Shown: piece by piece, positions 7,974-15,608 of the stretch
Layout: every line of letters begins with the position of its first letter
Position numbering within the stretch: position 1 is the first letter of the stretch
NCBI GenBank assembly: GCA_046330255.1
Contig: JAXLTC010000001.1
Location: 1,550,001-1,614,000 of the forward strand
DNA from: JBBSBL01 sp046330255
Lineage (GTDB): Bacteria > Actinomycetota > Thermoleophilia > Solirubrobacterales > Solirubrobacteraceae
DNA length: 64,000 bases
Direction: 5' to 3'
The notes under the pieces: generated by a model
Told to the model about the DNA's origin: nothing
The model's database searches: none
What the model saw: only the letters and a program-made list of their open reading frames with translations
Position numbers and translations under genes: made by a program

Positions 7974-9293
7974 TCAGCCGCCGGCGAGCGCCGCGCGCGG
8001 GGACGTCGCCTCGCTCGCGCGCGTCCAGACGACCTGCTCGCGTCCCGGCCCCACGCCGACGAGCACGATCGGGACGCCGACGAACTCGGCGACGAACGCG
8101 AGGTAGTCGCGTGCCGCGGGCGGCAGATCGTCCTCGGCGCGGCATTCGCCCAGATCCTCGCTCCAGCCGGGTAGCGCCTCGTAGGCGCCGGTGGCCTGGT
8201 GCAGCACGCTCTGGTGGTAGGGGAAGGAGTCGAACTCCGCGCCCTCGGCGCCGCGGTAGCGCGTGCAGACCAGGATCTCGTCCAGTCCCGAGAGCACGTC
8301 CAGCTTGGTGACCGCGAGCGCGGTCAGCGAGTTGATGCGCGCCGCGTAGCGCAGCGCGACCAGGTCGAGCCAGCCGACGCGCCGCGCGCGACCGGTGGTG
8401 GTGCCGAACTCCCCCCCGCGCTCGCGGATCGCGTCCGCGAGCTCGCCCTCGAGCTCGGTCGGGAAGGGCCCGGCGCCGACGCGCGTCGCGTAGGCCTTCG
8501 CGACCCCCCACACCTCGTCGATGTCCCGGGGACCGACTCCCGCGCCCACGCACGCCGCGCCCGCGACCGGGTTCGAGGACGTCACGAAGGGATAGGTGCC
8601 GTGATCGATGTCGAGCAGCGCGCCCTGCGCCCCCTCGAAGAGCACGGTGGAGCCCTCCTCCAGCGCGTCCCACGCGAGCCGCGCAGTGTCGCGGATGTAG
8701 GGCTCCAGGCGGTGGCCGTAGACCAGGTACTCCTCGGTGATCGCCTGCAGGTCGAGCCGTGGGTCCTTGGCGAACGGGCGCAGCGAGAGCCGCTTGGGCT
8801 CCAGCGCGGCGACGATCTTCTGCTTGAGGATCTTCTCGTCCAGCAGGTCCTGGACCCGGATTCCCAGGCGCGCGGCCTTGTCCGCGTAGCAGGGGCCGAT
8901 CCCCCGCCGCGTGGTGCCGATCTGGAGCTTGCCCAGCCGCGCCTCGCCGGCGTGGTCGAGCATCAGGTGGTAGGGCATGATCATGTGGGCGTTCGCGGAG
9001 ATGCGCAGCCCGCCCACGTCCACGCCGCGGCGGCGCAACTCGTCCAGCTCCTCGGTCAGCACCCGCGGGTCGATCACCACGCCGTTGCCGATCACGCAGA
9101 TCTTGCCGGGGTGGAGGATCCCCGACGGGATCAGGTGCAGCTTCCACTCCTGGCCGCCGCGCACGATCGTGTGACCCGCATTGTTGCCGCCCTGGAAGCG
9201 CACGACGAGATCGGCACGCTCGGCGAGCATGTCGGTGATCTTTCCCTTCCCCTCGTCGCCCCACTGGGCGCCCACGATCACGATTCCAGGCAT
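7974..9293 (-). CDS. purA: Adenylosuccinate synthetase
   Basis: A 439-residue PurA that joins IMP and aspartate with GTP hydrolysis in AMP synthesis. The N-terminal P-loop is GAQWGDEGKGKITD (residues 8-21), with the catalytic aspartate D14. Further family blocks are GGNNAGHTIV, TTRRGIGPCYADKAAR, FEGAQGALLDIDHGTYPFVTSS (a contiguous segment broken here by the reader at GTYPF), GTTTGRARRVGWLD and TKLDVLSGLDEI. Length is normal. It lies 29 bases downstream of dnaB on the same strand. A TAGACT hexamer nine bases before the ATG and no ribosome-binding site suggest an additional leaderless promoter. Confidence 0.97.
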   Translation of the reverse strand: MPGIVIVGAQWGDEGKGKITDMLAERADLVVRFQGGNNAGHTIVRGGQEWKLHLIPSGILHPGKICVIGNGVVIDPRVLTEELDELRRRGVDVGGLRISANAHMIMPYHLMLDHAGEARLGKLQIGTTRRGIGPCYADKAARLGIRVQDLLDEKILKQKIVAALEPKRLSLRPFAKDPRLDLQAITEEYLVYGHRLEPYIRDTARLAWDALEEGSTVLFEGAQGALLDIDHGTYPFVTSSNPVAGAACVGAGVGPRDIDEVWGVAKAYATRVGAGPFPTELEGELADAIRERGGEFGTTTGRARRVGWLDLVALRYAARINSLTALAVTKLDVLSGLDEILVCTRYRGAEGAEFDSFPYHQSVLHQATGAYEALPGWSEDLGECRAEDDLPPAARDYLAFVAEFVGVPIVLVGVGPGREQVVWTRASEATSPRAALAGG

Positions 9294-9302
9294 GGCGCAA
9301 GC

Positions 9303-9308
9303 AGTCTA
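9303..9308 (-). promoter_or_regulatory. -10-like TAGACT, probable leaderless start of purA
   Basis: On the minus strand TAGACT ends nine bases before the purA ATG (9293). The same hexamer is found before dnaB and upstream of ssb. No clear -35 was seen. Confidence 0.5.
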
Positions 9309-9322
9309 GGGCCGCGCCGAGC

Positions 9323-10714
9323 TCAGCCCGGGGCCACGCCGCGCGAGAGCGTCATGAAGCGGGGGAACTCCTTGCGGAAGGCGAGCGTGACGTTGCCCAG
9401 GGCGCCGTTGCGGTGCTTGGCGATCAGCAGGTCCGCCTCGCCCTCGTGCTCGGACTGGTTGTCGTAGTACTCGTCGCGGTAGATGAAGATCACGAGGTCG
9501 GCATCCTGCTCGATCTGGCCCGACTCGCGCAGGTCCGAGAGGACCGGCCGCTTGTCGTTGCGCTGCTCCACGGCGCGCGAGAGCTGCGACAGCGCGATCA
9601 CGGGAACCTCCAGCTCGCTGGCGAGGATCTTCAGCCCGCGGCTCATCTGCCCGACCTGCTCCACGCGGCTCTCGACCCGGTGGTCGGCGCGCATCAGCTG
9701 CAGGTAGTCGACGATGATCAGCCCGAGCCCGCCGTGGCCGCGGGCCTGCTGCTGCAGGCGCCGCGCCTTGGCGCGGACCTCGAGGATCCCGATGTCGGAG
9801 GAGTCGTCGACGTAGAGCGGTGCCTCGGCGAGCCGGCTGCACGCCTCGACGATCTTCGGCCAGCGGTCCGCGGCGACGCGCCCCTTGCGCAGGTTGTCGC
9901 CGGGGGTGCGCGACTGCGAGGCGACGAAGCGCTGCGCGAGCTCGGCCTCGGACATCTCCAGCGAGAACAGCGCGACCGGCTTGCCCTCCTTGAGCGAGGC
10001 GTTCTCGGCGATGTTGGTGACCAGCGCGGACTTGCCCATCGACGGGCGCGCGGCGATCACGACCAGGTTGCCCGGCTGGAACCCGCCGGTGATCTCGTCG
10101 AGGTCCCGGAACCCAGAGGGCGTGCCGGTGATCGAGGTGCTCTCCCGCGAGAGCCGCTCCATCTTGTCGAGCTCGGTCTCGAGGATGCTGTCGATGCGGC
10201 GGAAGTCCTTCTGGCGGTCGTCGTGGGCGACCTCGAGGATCGAGCGCTCCGCTCGGTCGACGAGGTCGCGCGGACCGGCCTCGCGGGAGAAGACGCTCGC
10301 CTGGATCTCGTAGGAGCGCTCGAGCAGGCGCCGGAGCAGCGCGTTCTCGCGCACGATCGAGGCGTAGTGACGGGCGTTGCCCGCGGCCGGCGTCGCGCCG
10401 GCGAGCGCGTCGATCGTGGCCTCGCCGCCGGCCTCCTCCAGCCGGCCCGACCGGCGCAGGCGCTCCTTGACCGAGAGCGCGTCGACCGGCTCGCTGGAGT
10501 TGTGAAGCTCCAGCATCGCCTCGTAGATCGCCGCGTGCTGGGGGCGGTAGAAGTCCTCGGGATGGAGTCCCTCGGCGACGATCAGGCCGTACATCGCCCG
10601 GTCGGACAGCAGGATCGCGCCGAGCACCGCCTGCTCGGCCTCGAGGTTGTGGGGTGGGACCGCCCCGCCCCGTTCGAGGCTCTGAAGCTCCTGGCTGACG
10701 CTGGGCGGGGGCAT
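9323..10714 (-). CDS. dnaB: Replicative DNA helicase DnaB
   Basis: A 463-residue hexameric replicative helicase. The N-terminal primase-interacting domain begins PPHNLEAEQAVLGAILL. The RecA-type ATPase domain has Walker A ARPSMGKS (about residues 221-228), Walker B LIIVDYLQL (about 331-339), the H4 region SQLSRAVEQR and the arginine-finger segment IYRDEYY. No intein interrupts any motif. The start at 10714 was chosen because the conserved N-terminus begins there, although the frame stays open for 173 more codons through a non-coding repeat region. It lies in the classic order after rplI, but separated from it by 646 bases. Confidence 0.97.
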   Translation of the reverse strand: MPPPSVSQELQSLERGGAVPPHNLEAEQAVLGAILLSDRAMYGLIVAEGLHPEDFYRPQHAAIYEAMLELHNSSEPVDALSVKERLRRSGRLEEAGGEATIDALAGATPAAGNARHYASIVRENALLRRLLERSYEIQASVFSREAGPRDLVDRAERSILEVAHDDRQKDFRRIDSILETELDKMERLSRESTSITGTPSGFRDLDEITGGFQPGNLVVIAARPSMGKSALVTNIAENASLKEGKPVALFSLEMSEAELAQRFVASQSRTPGDNLRKGRVAADRWPKIVEACSRLAEAPLYVDDSSDIGILEVRAKARRLQQQARGHGGLGLIIVDYLQLMRADHRVESRVEQVGQMSRGLKILASELEVPVIALSQLSRAVEQRNDKRPVLSDLRESGQIEQDADLVIFIYRDEYYDNQSEHEGEADLLIAKHRNGALGNVTLAFRKEFPRFMTLSRGVAPG

Positions 10715-10725
10715 CGGGCGGCCGC

Positions 10726-10731
10726 AGTCTA
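10726..10731 (-). promoter_or_regulatory. -10-like TAGACT before dnaB
   Basis: On the minus strand TAGACT ends 11 bases before the dnaB ATG. This would give a leaderless or nearly leaderless transcript separate from the ribosomal operon. Confidence 0.45.
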
Positions 10732-10925
10732 GGGACGGCCGCGTGACGCTCCGCCGGCGGACTGCGCAAAGAACGGAACTTTCCTCCGCGCCGCGGACGG
10801 CCGTCGGGCCTGCCCCGAAGGGAGGGGTCGGCCGCCTGGCCCCGGGTCCTGCCTGCGGGGTTGGTGAACGCGGGCCGGAGGCGGTTGGCCGTGGGCCGCT
10901 GTCCGGGAAGGGTGTGGGTCGTTGC

Positions 10926-11026
10926 GAACGGTGGCAGCGAAAGAGCCTCGCGCCGACGGCCGCATCGCGAGATTCGAGTTTGCAGCAATAATCGCGGCCA
11001 AAGCGACTCTCGCGAAAGCCGCGCCC
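10926..11026 (+). repeat. 101-bp diverged direct repeat, copy A
   Basis: It starts GAACGGTGGCAGCGAAAGAG and ends at GCGCCC. It aligns with copy B (11081-11181) over the same length, with about 80 percent identity in the first 47 bases and reconvergence at the last 20. It contains a perfect 8-bp inverted pair, TCGCGAGA (10965-10972) and TCTCGCGA (11008-11015). The unit may be a REP-like element or a structured RNA. Orientation is arbitrary. Confidence 0.6.
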
Positions 11027-11080
11027 TCCGACCAGTCGCGCGCGCGACGCTCCGCGCCCACCACGCGCCCGAGGCGTGAC

Positions 11081-11181
11081 GAACGGCGGCAACGAAGGAG
11101 CCCGGCCCCGGCCGCCGCGTCGCGAGAGTGCAATCGACCCCGATATCCGAGCGGGATCACACACTCGCGGAGAGCGCGCCC
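11081..11181 (+). repeat. 101-bp diverged direct repeat, copy B
   Basis: It starts GAACGGCGGCAACGAAGGAG, exactly 155 bases after the start of copy A. It preserves the inverted pair: TCGCGAGAGTG (11120-11130) against CACACTCGCGG (11160-11170), with two mismatches. The middle third differs from copy A while both arms are kept, as expected if a hairpin is under selection. Confidence 0.6.
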
Positions 11182-11300
11182 GCACGTCCGGGGCAAGCTC
11201 CTTCCTAGCCGCAGTTCGCGGCGCGACGCGCAACCTGCAGCGCCCGAGCTCAGCCCGGTGACCCGAACCGGCCGCCCGAGCGGACCCGGGCCACGCAACC

Positions 11301-11338
11301 AGGGCGCCCGAACGGAAGCCCGGGTTCCCGGACGCCCT
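11301..11338 (-). terminator. Hairpin downstream of rplI, possible terminator
   Basis: AGGGCG and CCG at the left pair with CGG and CGCCCT at the right (nine pairs, one mismatch). Inside is a second near-palindrome of GGAA, CCCGGG and TTCC. It begins 22 bases after the rplI stop. There is no T-run, so if it terminates it is not a classic intrinsic terminator. Confidence 0.4.
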
Positions 11339-11360
11339 AGCAAGCCCCGCAGGCTCGCCG

Positions 11361-11813
11361 CTAGGTCTGCTCGACGACCATGGTCTTGACGGCCGCGATC
11401 GCGCCGTCGGCGACCTCGACCTCGACCATGTGGGTGCCGATCGTCTTGATCGGCTCGGGCAGCCGGACCTTGCGCTTGTCGACCCGGATGCCGCGCGCGT
11501 CGCGGATCGCGTCGGCGACGTCCTGCGCCGTCACCGAGCCGAACAGCCGACCGTCGTCGCCGGCCTGCTGCGGGATCGTCAGCACCGTGCGGCCCAGCAG
11601 CGCGGCGTTCTCCTGCGCGCGCGCGGCGGCCTCCTCGCGTGCTCGCTCCTGTGCCTCCATGCGCGTGCGGGCCGCCTCGATCGCCCCGGGCGTGGCCGGC
11701 TGGGCGAGCTTGCGCGGGACGAGGAAGTTGCGCAGGTAGCCCTTCGAGACGTCGACGACCGCCCCGCGCTCCCCGAGGTCGTCAACGTCCTGCAGCAGGA
11801 TGGCCTGCGGCAC
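11361..11813 (-). CDS. rplI: 50S ribosomal protein L9
   Basis: A 150-residue bL9, a large-subunit protein with two globular domains joined by a long helix. The N-terminal RNA-binding domain holds DVDDLGERGAVVDVSKGYLRNFLVPRKLA. The connecting Ala/Glu/Arg helix covers about residues 42-75. The C-terminal domain contains GRLFGSVTAQDVADAI and RKVRLPEPIKTIGTH. It starts with GTG 12 bases after the rpsR stop, in the rpsF-ssb-rpsR-rplI operon. Length is normal. Confidence 0.96.
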   Translation of the reverse strand: MPQAILLQDVDDLGERGAVVDVSKGYLRNFLVPRKLAQPATPGAIEAARTRMEAQERAREEAAARAQENAALLGRTVLTIPQQAGDDGRLFGSVTAQDVADAIRDARGIRVDKRKVRLPEPIKTIGTHMVEVEVADGAIAAVKTMVVEQT

Positions 11814-11825
11814 GCGGCGGCCCGC

Positions 11826-12188
11826 CTAGCGACCCCGGTCGCGGTCCCGGCCCCGGCCGCCGCGCTCCTCGCGGTCGTCGCGCTCCCCGCGCTCGGCGCG
11901 GGTGCGGCCCTCGAGGTCGCGGTGGTCGGCCACGTAGGGCAGCAGCGCCATCTCGCGGGCCCGTTTCACGGCCGTCGCGATCTGGCTCTGATGGCGCCGG
12001 CAGGCGCCCGTGATCCGCCGCGAGCGGATCTTGCCCTTCTCCGAGACGAAGCGGCGCAGCGCCGGGACGTCGCGCCAGTCGACGCGATCGACCTTGTCCT
12101 TGCAGTACGGGCAGGACTTGCGCCGGCCGGAGCCGGGGCCGCCCTTCTTCTCACGCCGCCTGAGCGGCCGCCTGCGTTGCTTCGCCAC
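11826..12188 (-). CDS. rpsR: 30S ribosomal protein S18 with charged C-terminal tail
   Basis: A 120-residue bS18, which binds S6 and 16S rRNA in the platform of the small subunit. The conserved core (residues about 20-90) includes KVDRVDWRDVPALRRFVSEKGKIRSRR without interruption, then ITGACRRHQ and AREMALLPYV. It carries CPYC at the start of the core plus a later cysteine, the zinc-type (C+) form. The last 30 residues are a repetitive Arg/Asp/Glu/Gly tail absent from most S18 proteins. It starts with GTG and has GAGGA upstream. Confidence 0.95.
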   Translation of the reverse strand: MAKQRRRPLRRREKKGGPGSGRRKSCPYCKDKVDRVDWRDVPALRRFVSEKGKIRSRRITGACRRHQSQIATAVKRAREMALLPYVADHRDLEGRTRAERGERDDREERGGRGRDRDRGR

Positions 12189-12212
12189 GTGGTCCTCTTG
12201 TCGCGGGTGTGC

Positions 12213-12674
12213 CTAGAACGGGATGTCTTCCTCGCCGCCCACCGGCGCCGGCTTGAAGTCGCCGGTGTCGACCGGGATGTCGCTGCCGGGGCCGCGGCTG
12301 GCGGAGAACTCCCCGCCGCCCCCGGACGACGCATCCTCGCGCCCGCCCAGGAACTGCACGGAGTCGGCGATGATATCGACTGCCTGGCGCTTCTGCCCTT
12401 CCTTCTCCCACTCGCGCCACTCCAGGCGCCCGTCGATCGCGACCGGACGGCCCTTGGAGAGGAACCGCGCGCAGTTCTCGCCCTGCGCGCCCCACACGGT
12501 GACGTCGAAGTAGTTCGGCTTGTCCTCCCACTCGCCGGTCGACTGGTTCTTGCGGCGGGTGTTGCAGGCGACGCGCAGGCTGCAGACGGAGAGCCCGCTC
12601 CCGGTCGAGCGCAGCTCCGGGTCCCGCGTCAGGTTCCCGGTCATCACGACCCGGTTGATGTTGGTGGCGGCCAC
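12213..12674 (-). CDS. ssb: Single-stranded DNA-binding protein
   Basis: A 153-residue SSB that coats single-stranded DNA during replication and repair. The OB fold begins NINRVVMTGNLTRDPELR and contains FDVTVWGAQGENCARFLSKG and VAIDGRLEWREWE. A Gly/Ser linker leads to the acidic tip EEDIPF, the docking site for partner proteins. It starts with GTG with AAAGGAA upstream, 24 bases before rpsR. A TAGACT hexamer at 12711-12716 on the minus strand may give it a promoter of its own in addition to that of rpsF. Confidence 0.96.
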   Translation of the reverse strand: MAATNINRVVMTGNLTRDPELRSTGSGLSVCSLRVACNTRRKNQSTGEWEDKPNYFDVTVWGAQGENCARFLSKGRPVAIDGRLEWREWEKEGQKRQAVDIIADSVQFLGGREDASSGGGGEFSASRGPGSDIPVDTGDFKPAPVGGEEDIPF

Positions 12675-12710
12675 GACGTTCCTTTCGGCGGCGGTTGAAG
12701 GTCGCGCTCG

Positions 12711-12716
12711 AGTCTA
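12711..12716 (-). promoter_or_regulatory. -10-like TAGACT upstream of ssb
   Basis: It lies 36 bases before the ssb GTG in the 150-base rpsF-ssb gap, and the GTG has its own ribosome-binding site. This suggests an internal promoter that separates ssb-rpsR-rplI from rpsF. No -35 is evident. Confidence 0.4.
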
Positions 12717-12824
12717 GATCGACCCTCGCCCGGATCGGCCGGCGCTTGGCCGCTCCCTCCGCGAAAACGTGGCGGAGCGTTGACGATCCGCGGCCCGCGC
12801 GACGGGGAGCCGGCCGCTGCCGAG

Positions 12825-13250
12825 CTACCCCGCCGGGGTCTCGGCCGCGTCCGCGGGCGCCGCGGGCGGCGCGGCGGCCGGCGCGGGCTGCCCCGCTTCC
12901 GGCGCTGCCGTCGCCGGCGCGGCAGGCGCGCGCGGGCCCTCGGGAAGGTCGACGCCCGGGACGGTGTGCGTCACGCGCGCGCGAAGGACGCCGTCCGTGA
13001 TGCGCAGCTGCCGGGTCAGCGAGGCGACGAGCTCGCCGGGGCCCGTGAACTCCAGGAGCCGGTAGTCGCCGCGCCCCTGGTGGTCGATGTCGAACGTCAG
13101 CGGGCGCTCGCCCCAGTCGCGGGAGGCGAGCACCTCGCCGCCGCCGGCGGCGATCGCGGCGTCGACGTCCGCGCGGATCTTGGCCCGCCGCTCGTCGTCC
13201 GCCGAGGCGGCGATCACGAGCATCAGGTCGTAGGTGCGGGACTCGGCCAT
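12825..13250 (-). CDS. rpsF: 30S ribosomal protein S6 with Ala/Pro-rich tail
   Basis: A 141-residue bS6, partner of S18 on the small-subunit platform. The ferredoxin-like core of about 95 residues is complete: TYDLMLVIAASADDERRAKI at the N-terminus, then GGGEVLASRDWGERPLTFDI, DHQGRGDYRLLEFTGPG and ITDGVLRARVTH. The last 40 residues are low-complexity Ala/Pro/Glu. It heads the rpsF-ssb-rpsR-rplI operon. The closest promoter element is an extended -10 about 55 bases upstream. Confidence 0.95.
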   Translation of the reverse strand: MAESRTYDLMLVIAASADDERRAKIRADVDAAIAAGGGEVLASRDWGERPLTFDIDHQGRGDYRLLEFTGPGELVASLTRQLRITDGVLRARVTHTVPGVDLPEGPRAPAAPATAAPEAGQPAPAAAPPAAPADAAETPAG

Positions 13251-13304
13251 GGTCGGGCTCCGGGGCCACGCCCCGCTACGTGGCGCGACCGCCGGGCGCC
13301 GGCG

Positions 13305-13313
13305 ATGCTACCA
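13305..13313 (-). promoter_or_regulatory. Extended -10 upstream of rpsF
   Basis: The minus strand reads TGGTAGCAT, which is TG, one base, then TAGCAT. It lies 54 bases before the rpsF ATG and is a plausible promoter of the ribosomal operon. A -35 is not obvious. Confidence 0.4.
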
Positions 13314-13451
13314 GCGCCGGCGCCGCGGGGCCGCAGCGGCAGGGGCCGCGACGACCGGATCCACGGCGACGGGCGCTGCGCGCGACGGCCGCGGCGCGGC
13401 CGCGCGGGGGCCGGTGGGGCGAGCCCGGGGGTCCGCCCGCCTACGGGGAGC

Positions 13452-13940
13452 GTGCCCCCGCGCCCCACCTCTCGCGACCTGCTCTCCCGAGTGCGGTGGG
13501 GCAACGTGGCCAGGGCGGCCGCCGTGCCCGGCGCCGTGGCCCTGTTCGCGCTCTGGCCGAGCCCGGGGAGCGACGGGCCGCGCCTGCCGGCCGATCGTCC
13601 GCTCGCGACCCGGCCGGCGGCCGGGTCGCCCAACGACGCAGCGAGCGTCGCCGGGCCACAGCCGCCCGGCGCGGCGGTCCGGGCGCCCGCGGCCCGCCGC
13701 TCGGCTGGAAGGGCGGCCACCCGCCGCCCAGAGCCTGCACGGCCGGCGCGCCGGGATCGTGCGCGCGTGAGGCGCAAAGCCAGGCGCCGGCGCCATCACC
13801 GGCGCCGCCCGGCCCGCCGGACCCCGCGCTCGGGCCCGGGGCGCGCCGGTGCCCCGCCCCCCCCGCCCGCGCCCGCCTGGTCGCCCGCGCCGCCGCCCGG
13901 ACCGGCGAGCGGCGCCCCGCGCGGCGAGTTCCAGCCATAG
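13452..13940 (+). CDS. Hypothetical single-pass membrane protein with Pro/Ala/Arg-rich tail
   Basis: A possible 162-residue protein beginning at GTG 13452 with PPRPTSRDLLSRVRWGN. One hydrophobic stretch follows (ARAAAVPGAVALFALWP, about residues 20-36), then a long low-complexity Ala/Pro/Arg tail ending GEFQP. A basic N-terminus before the membrane segment is usual for a type II anchor. There is a GGGGAG stretch upstream, but only one base from the GTG, so the start is uncertain. No family is recognised. If it is not a gene, 13251-14114 is an 864-bp gap. It faces away from rpsF and converges on the trehalose genes. Confidence 0.45.
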   Translation: MPPRPTSRDLLSRVRWGNVARAAAVPGAVALFALWPSPGSDGPRLPADRPLATRPAAGSPNDAASVAGPQPPGAAVRAPAARRSAGRAATRRPEPARPARRDRARVRRKARRRRHHRRRPARRTPRSGPGRAGAPPPPPAPAWSPAPPPGPASGAPRGEFQP

Positions 13941-14114
13941 GGCCGCCCGCCCTGGCACCGCGACGACTCGGCCGTCATTCCGATCGCCTGGCGAGAGGAA
14001 TCGCAGCCGGGTTGGCGCTGCGGAGCGGGACGACCCTTCCCGGCCGTCGTTCGCCCCGTCTGCCGGCGGCACGGCGCACGAGGCGCCGTCGCCCGCCCGG
14101 CCGGCGGGCGCCCC

Positions 14115-15608
14115 CTACCTCCGCGGCGAGGCCGGCGCCGAGCCGCCCGCCTGGGCGACGCGGATGTCCTCGAGCTGCTCGTCGATCCAGTCGCCCGGGT
14201 CGCGGCGGGTGACGATCTCGAGCAGGCCGCTGTGGCGGCGCTCGCGCTCCTCCGGCGCCATCGTCAGCGCCGCGTGGATCGAGTCCGCCAGCTCCTGGAT
14301 GTCGAACGGGTTGACCGACAGGGCGTGCTCGCCCAGCTCCTCGTGCGCGCCCGTGTTCTCGGAGAGGATCGACACGCCGTGGTGCTCGTTGACCAGCGGG
14401 CCCTCCTTGGCGACCAGGTTCATGCCGTCGAACATCGCGTTGACGAGCAGCACGTCGTAGTGCTTGTAGGCGGCGACCGCCTCCTCGAGGTCGTCGCGCA
14501 GCTTCAGCTGGATCGGCATCCAGTCGGGGGTTCCGTGACGATGGTTGACGACCGCGACCAGGGCCTCGATGCGCTCCAGGTACTCGGCGTACTCGGGCAC
14601 GTCGGTCCGCGACGGCATCAATTGCGCGATGAACGTCACCCGCTCGCGGAACTCCGGGTGCTCCTCGAGGAACACGTCGAAGGCCGTGAAGCCGCGCAGC
14701 ACGTTCTTCGAGAGGTCGGCGCGGTCGACGCGCAGGATCAGGAACTCGCGCCGGCGCCGCAGCAGGTCGCGCTCGAAGGCGCGCGTGCGGTCGCGCCCGG
14801 CGACCGCGCGCGTGGCCCGCGCGTCGATCGGCAGCGGGTAGTCGCGCACCCAGACCTCGCGCTCCCCGACCTGCACCGTCCCGGCCTCGAAGTCGACCGT
14901 GTAGCCCATCAGGTCGCGACAGCACTGGAGGAAGCTGCGCCGGTAGGCACGCGTGTGCAGCCCGACGATGTCGTTGGACAGGATCCCGTCGTAGATCTCG
15001 CGCCTGATCGGCGCGGGCAGCACGCGCCACGCGTCCGACTGCGTCCACGGGATGTGCACGAAGTGGTGCAGGAACGCGTCGGGACGCTCACGGCGCACGA
15101 GCGCCGGCAGCGTGTAGAGGTGGTAGTCGTGAACCATCACGACCGGGTCCTCCACGCCCTCGATCTCCTCGAGGACGGCGCGCGCCAGGTCCTCGTTGAC
15201 CACGTTGTAGCCGAACTCGTAGGCCTCGACCTCGTGACGGCGGATGTCCGGCGCGTTCGAGAGGTCCCACAGGTAGTGCTGGATGAACCACAGCATCGGG
15301 TTCGCGAACACGTTGTAGAAGCGGTCGTAGGCATCGGGGTCGGACGCCACGAGCTTGATCCGGTACTCGATCTCGCCCTCGGGCGCCCGCACCGGGAACG
15401 GGTTGCCGCCGTGGCGCTCGGAGATGCGCGCGTCCTCGTCGGTCATGGCCGAGGCGATCCAGGTCACCTCGCGATGCGCGGCGAGGCCGGTGAGCGCGGT
15501 CACGAGGCCGCCGCCCCCGCGGCGCATCTCGCCGCCGGCCTCGAAGGTGACCGGCCCGCGGTTGGAGACCAGCACGAGCGGCTTCCCGGTCGCCTCCACG
15601 GCTGTCAC
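14115..15608 (-). CDS. otsA: Trehalose-6-phosphate synthase family (GT20) glycosyltransferase, OtsA-like
   Basis: A 497-residue GT20 enzyme. The family makes trehalose-6-phosphate from a nucleotide-glucose and glucose-6-phosphate. Conserved parts are LVLVSNRGPV at the N-terminus with the GGGLVTAL loop, VMVHDYHLYTLPALVR, the FVHIPWTQSDAWRVLP substrate segment, the DRADLSKNVLRGFTAF phosphate-binding region, and DVLLVNAMFDGMNLVAKEGP near residue 410. There is no fused HAD phosphatase domain. It starts with GTG overlapping the treT stop (GTGA). No separate OtsB is present in the window, so the dephosphorylating partner is unknown. Confidence 0.88.
   Translation of the reverse strand: MTAVEATGKPLVLVSNRGPVTFEAGGEMRRGGGGLVTALTGLAAHREVTWIASAMTDEDARISERHGGNPFPVRAPEGEIEYRIKLVASDPDAYDRFYNVFANPMLWFIQHYLWDLSNAPDIRRHEVEAYEFGYNVVNEDLARAVLEEIEGVEDPVVMVHDYHLYTLPALVRRERPDAFLHHFVHIPWTQSDAWRVLPAPIRREIYDGILSNDIVGLHTRAYRRSFLQCCRDLMGYTVDFEAGTVQVGEREVWVRDYPLPIDARATRAVAGRDRTRAFERDLLRRRREFLILRVDRADLSKNVLRGFTAFDVFLEEHPEFRERVTFIAQLMPSRTDVPEYAEYLERIEALVAVVNHRHGTPDWMPIQLKLRDDLEEAVAAYKHYDVLLVNAMFDGMNLVAKEGPLVNEHHGVSILSENTGAHEELGEHALSVNPFDIQELADSIHAALTMAPEERERRHSGLLEIVTRRDPGDWIDEQLEDIRVAQAGGSAPASPRR

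Larger units (their letters stand above)
10715..11360. other. 646-bp non-coding gap between rplI and dnaB
   Basis: Several long open frames exist on both strands, but none shows a recognisable domain, coherent codon use or a start signal, so I call none. What is visible is a -10-like hexamer close to dnaB, two diverged copies of a 101-bp element in direct orientation, and a terminator-like hairpin next to rplI. Local AT content is raised around 10971-11000. The gap could hold the dnaB promoter or a small RNA. Confidence 0.7.

Noticed and set aside
9323..10714. Intein in dnaB
   Set aside because: All ATPase motifs are contiguous and the length is normal.
10729..11343. 204-codon minus-strand frame in the rplI-dnaB gap
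   Set aside because: It crosses both repeat copies and shows low-complexity Arg/Ala sequence, no start signal and no domain.
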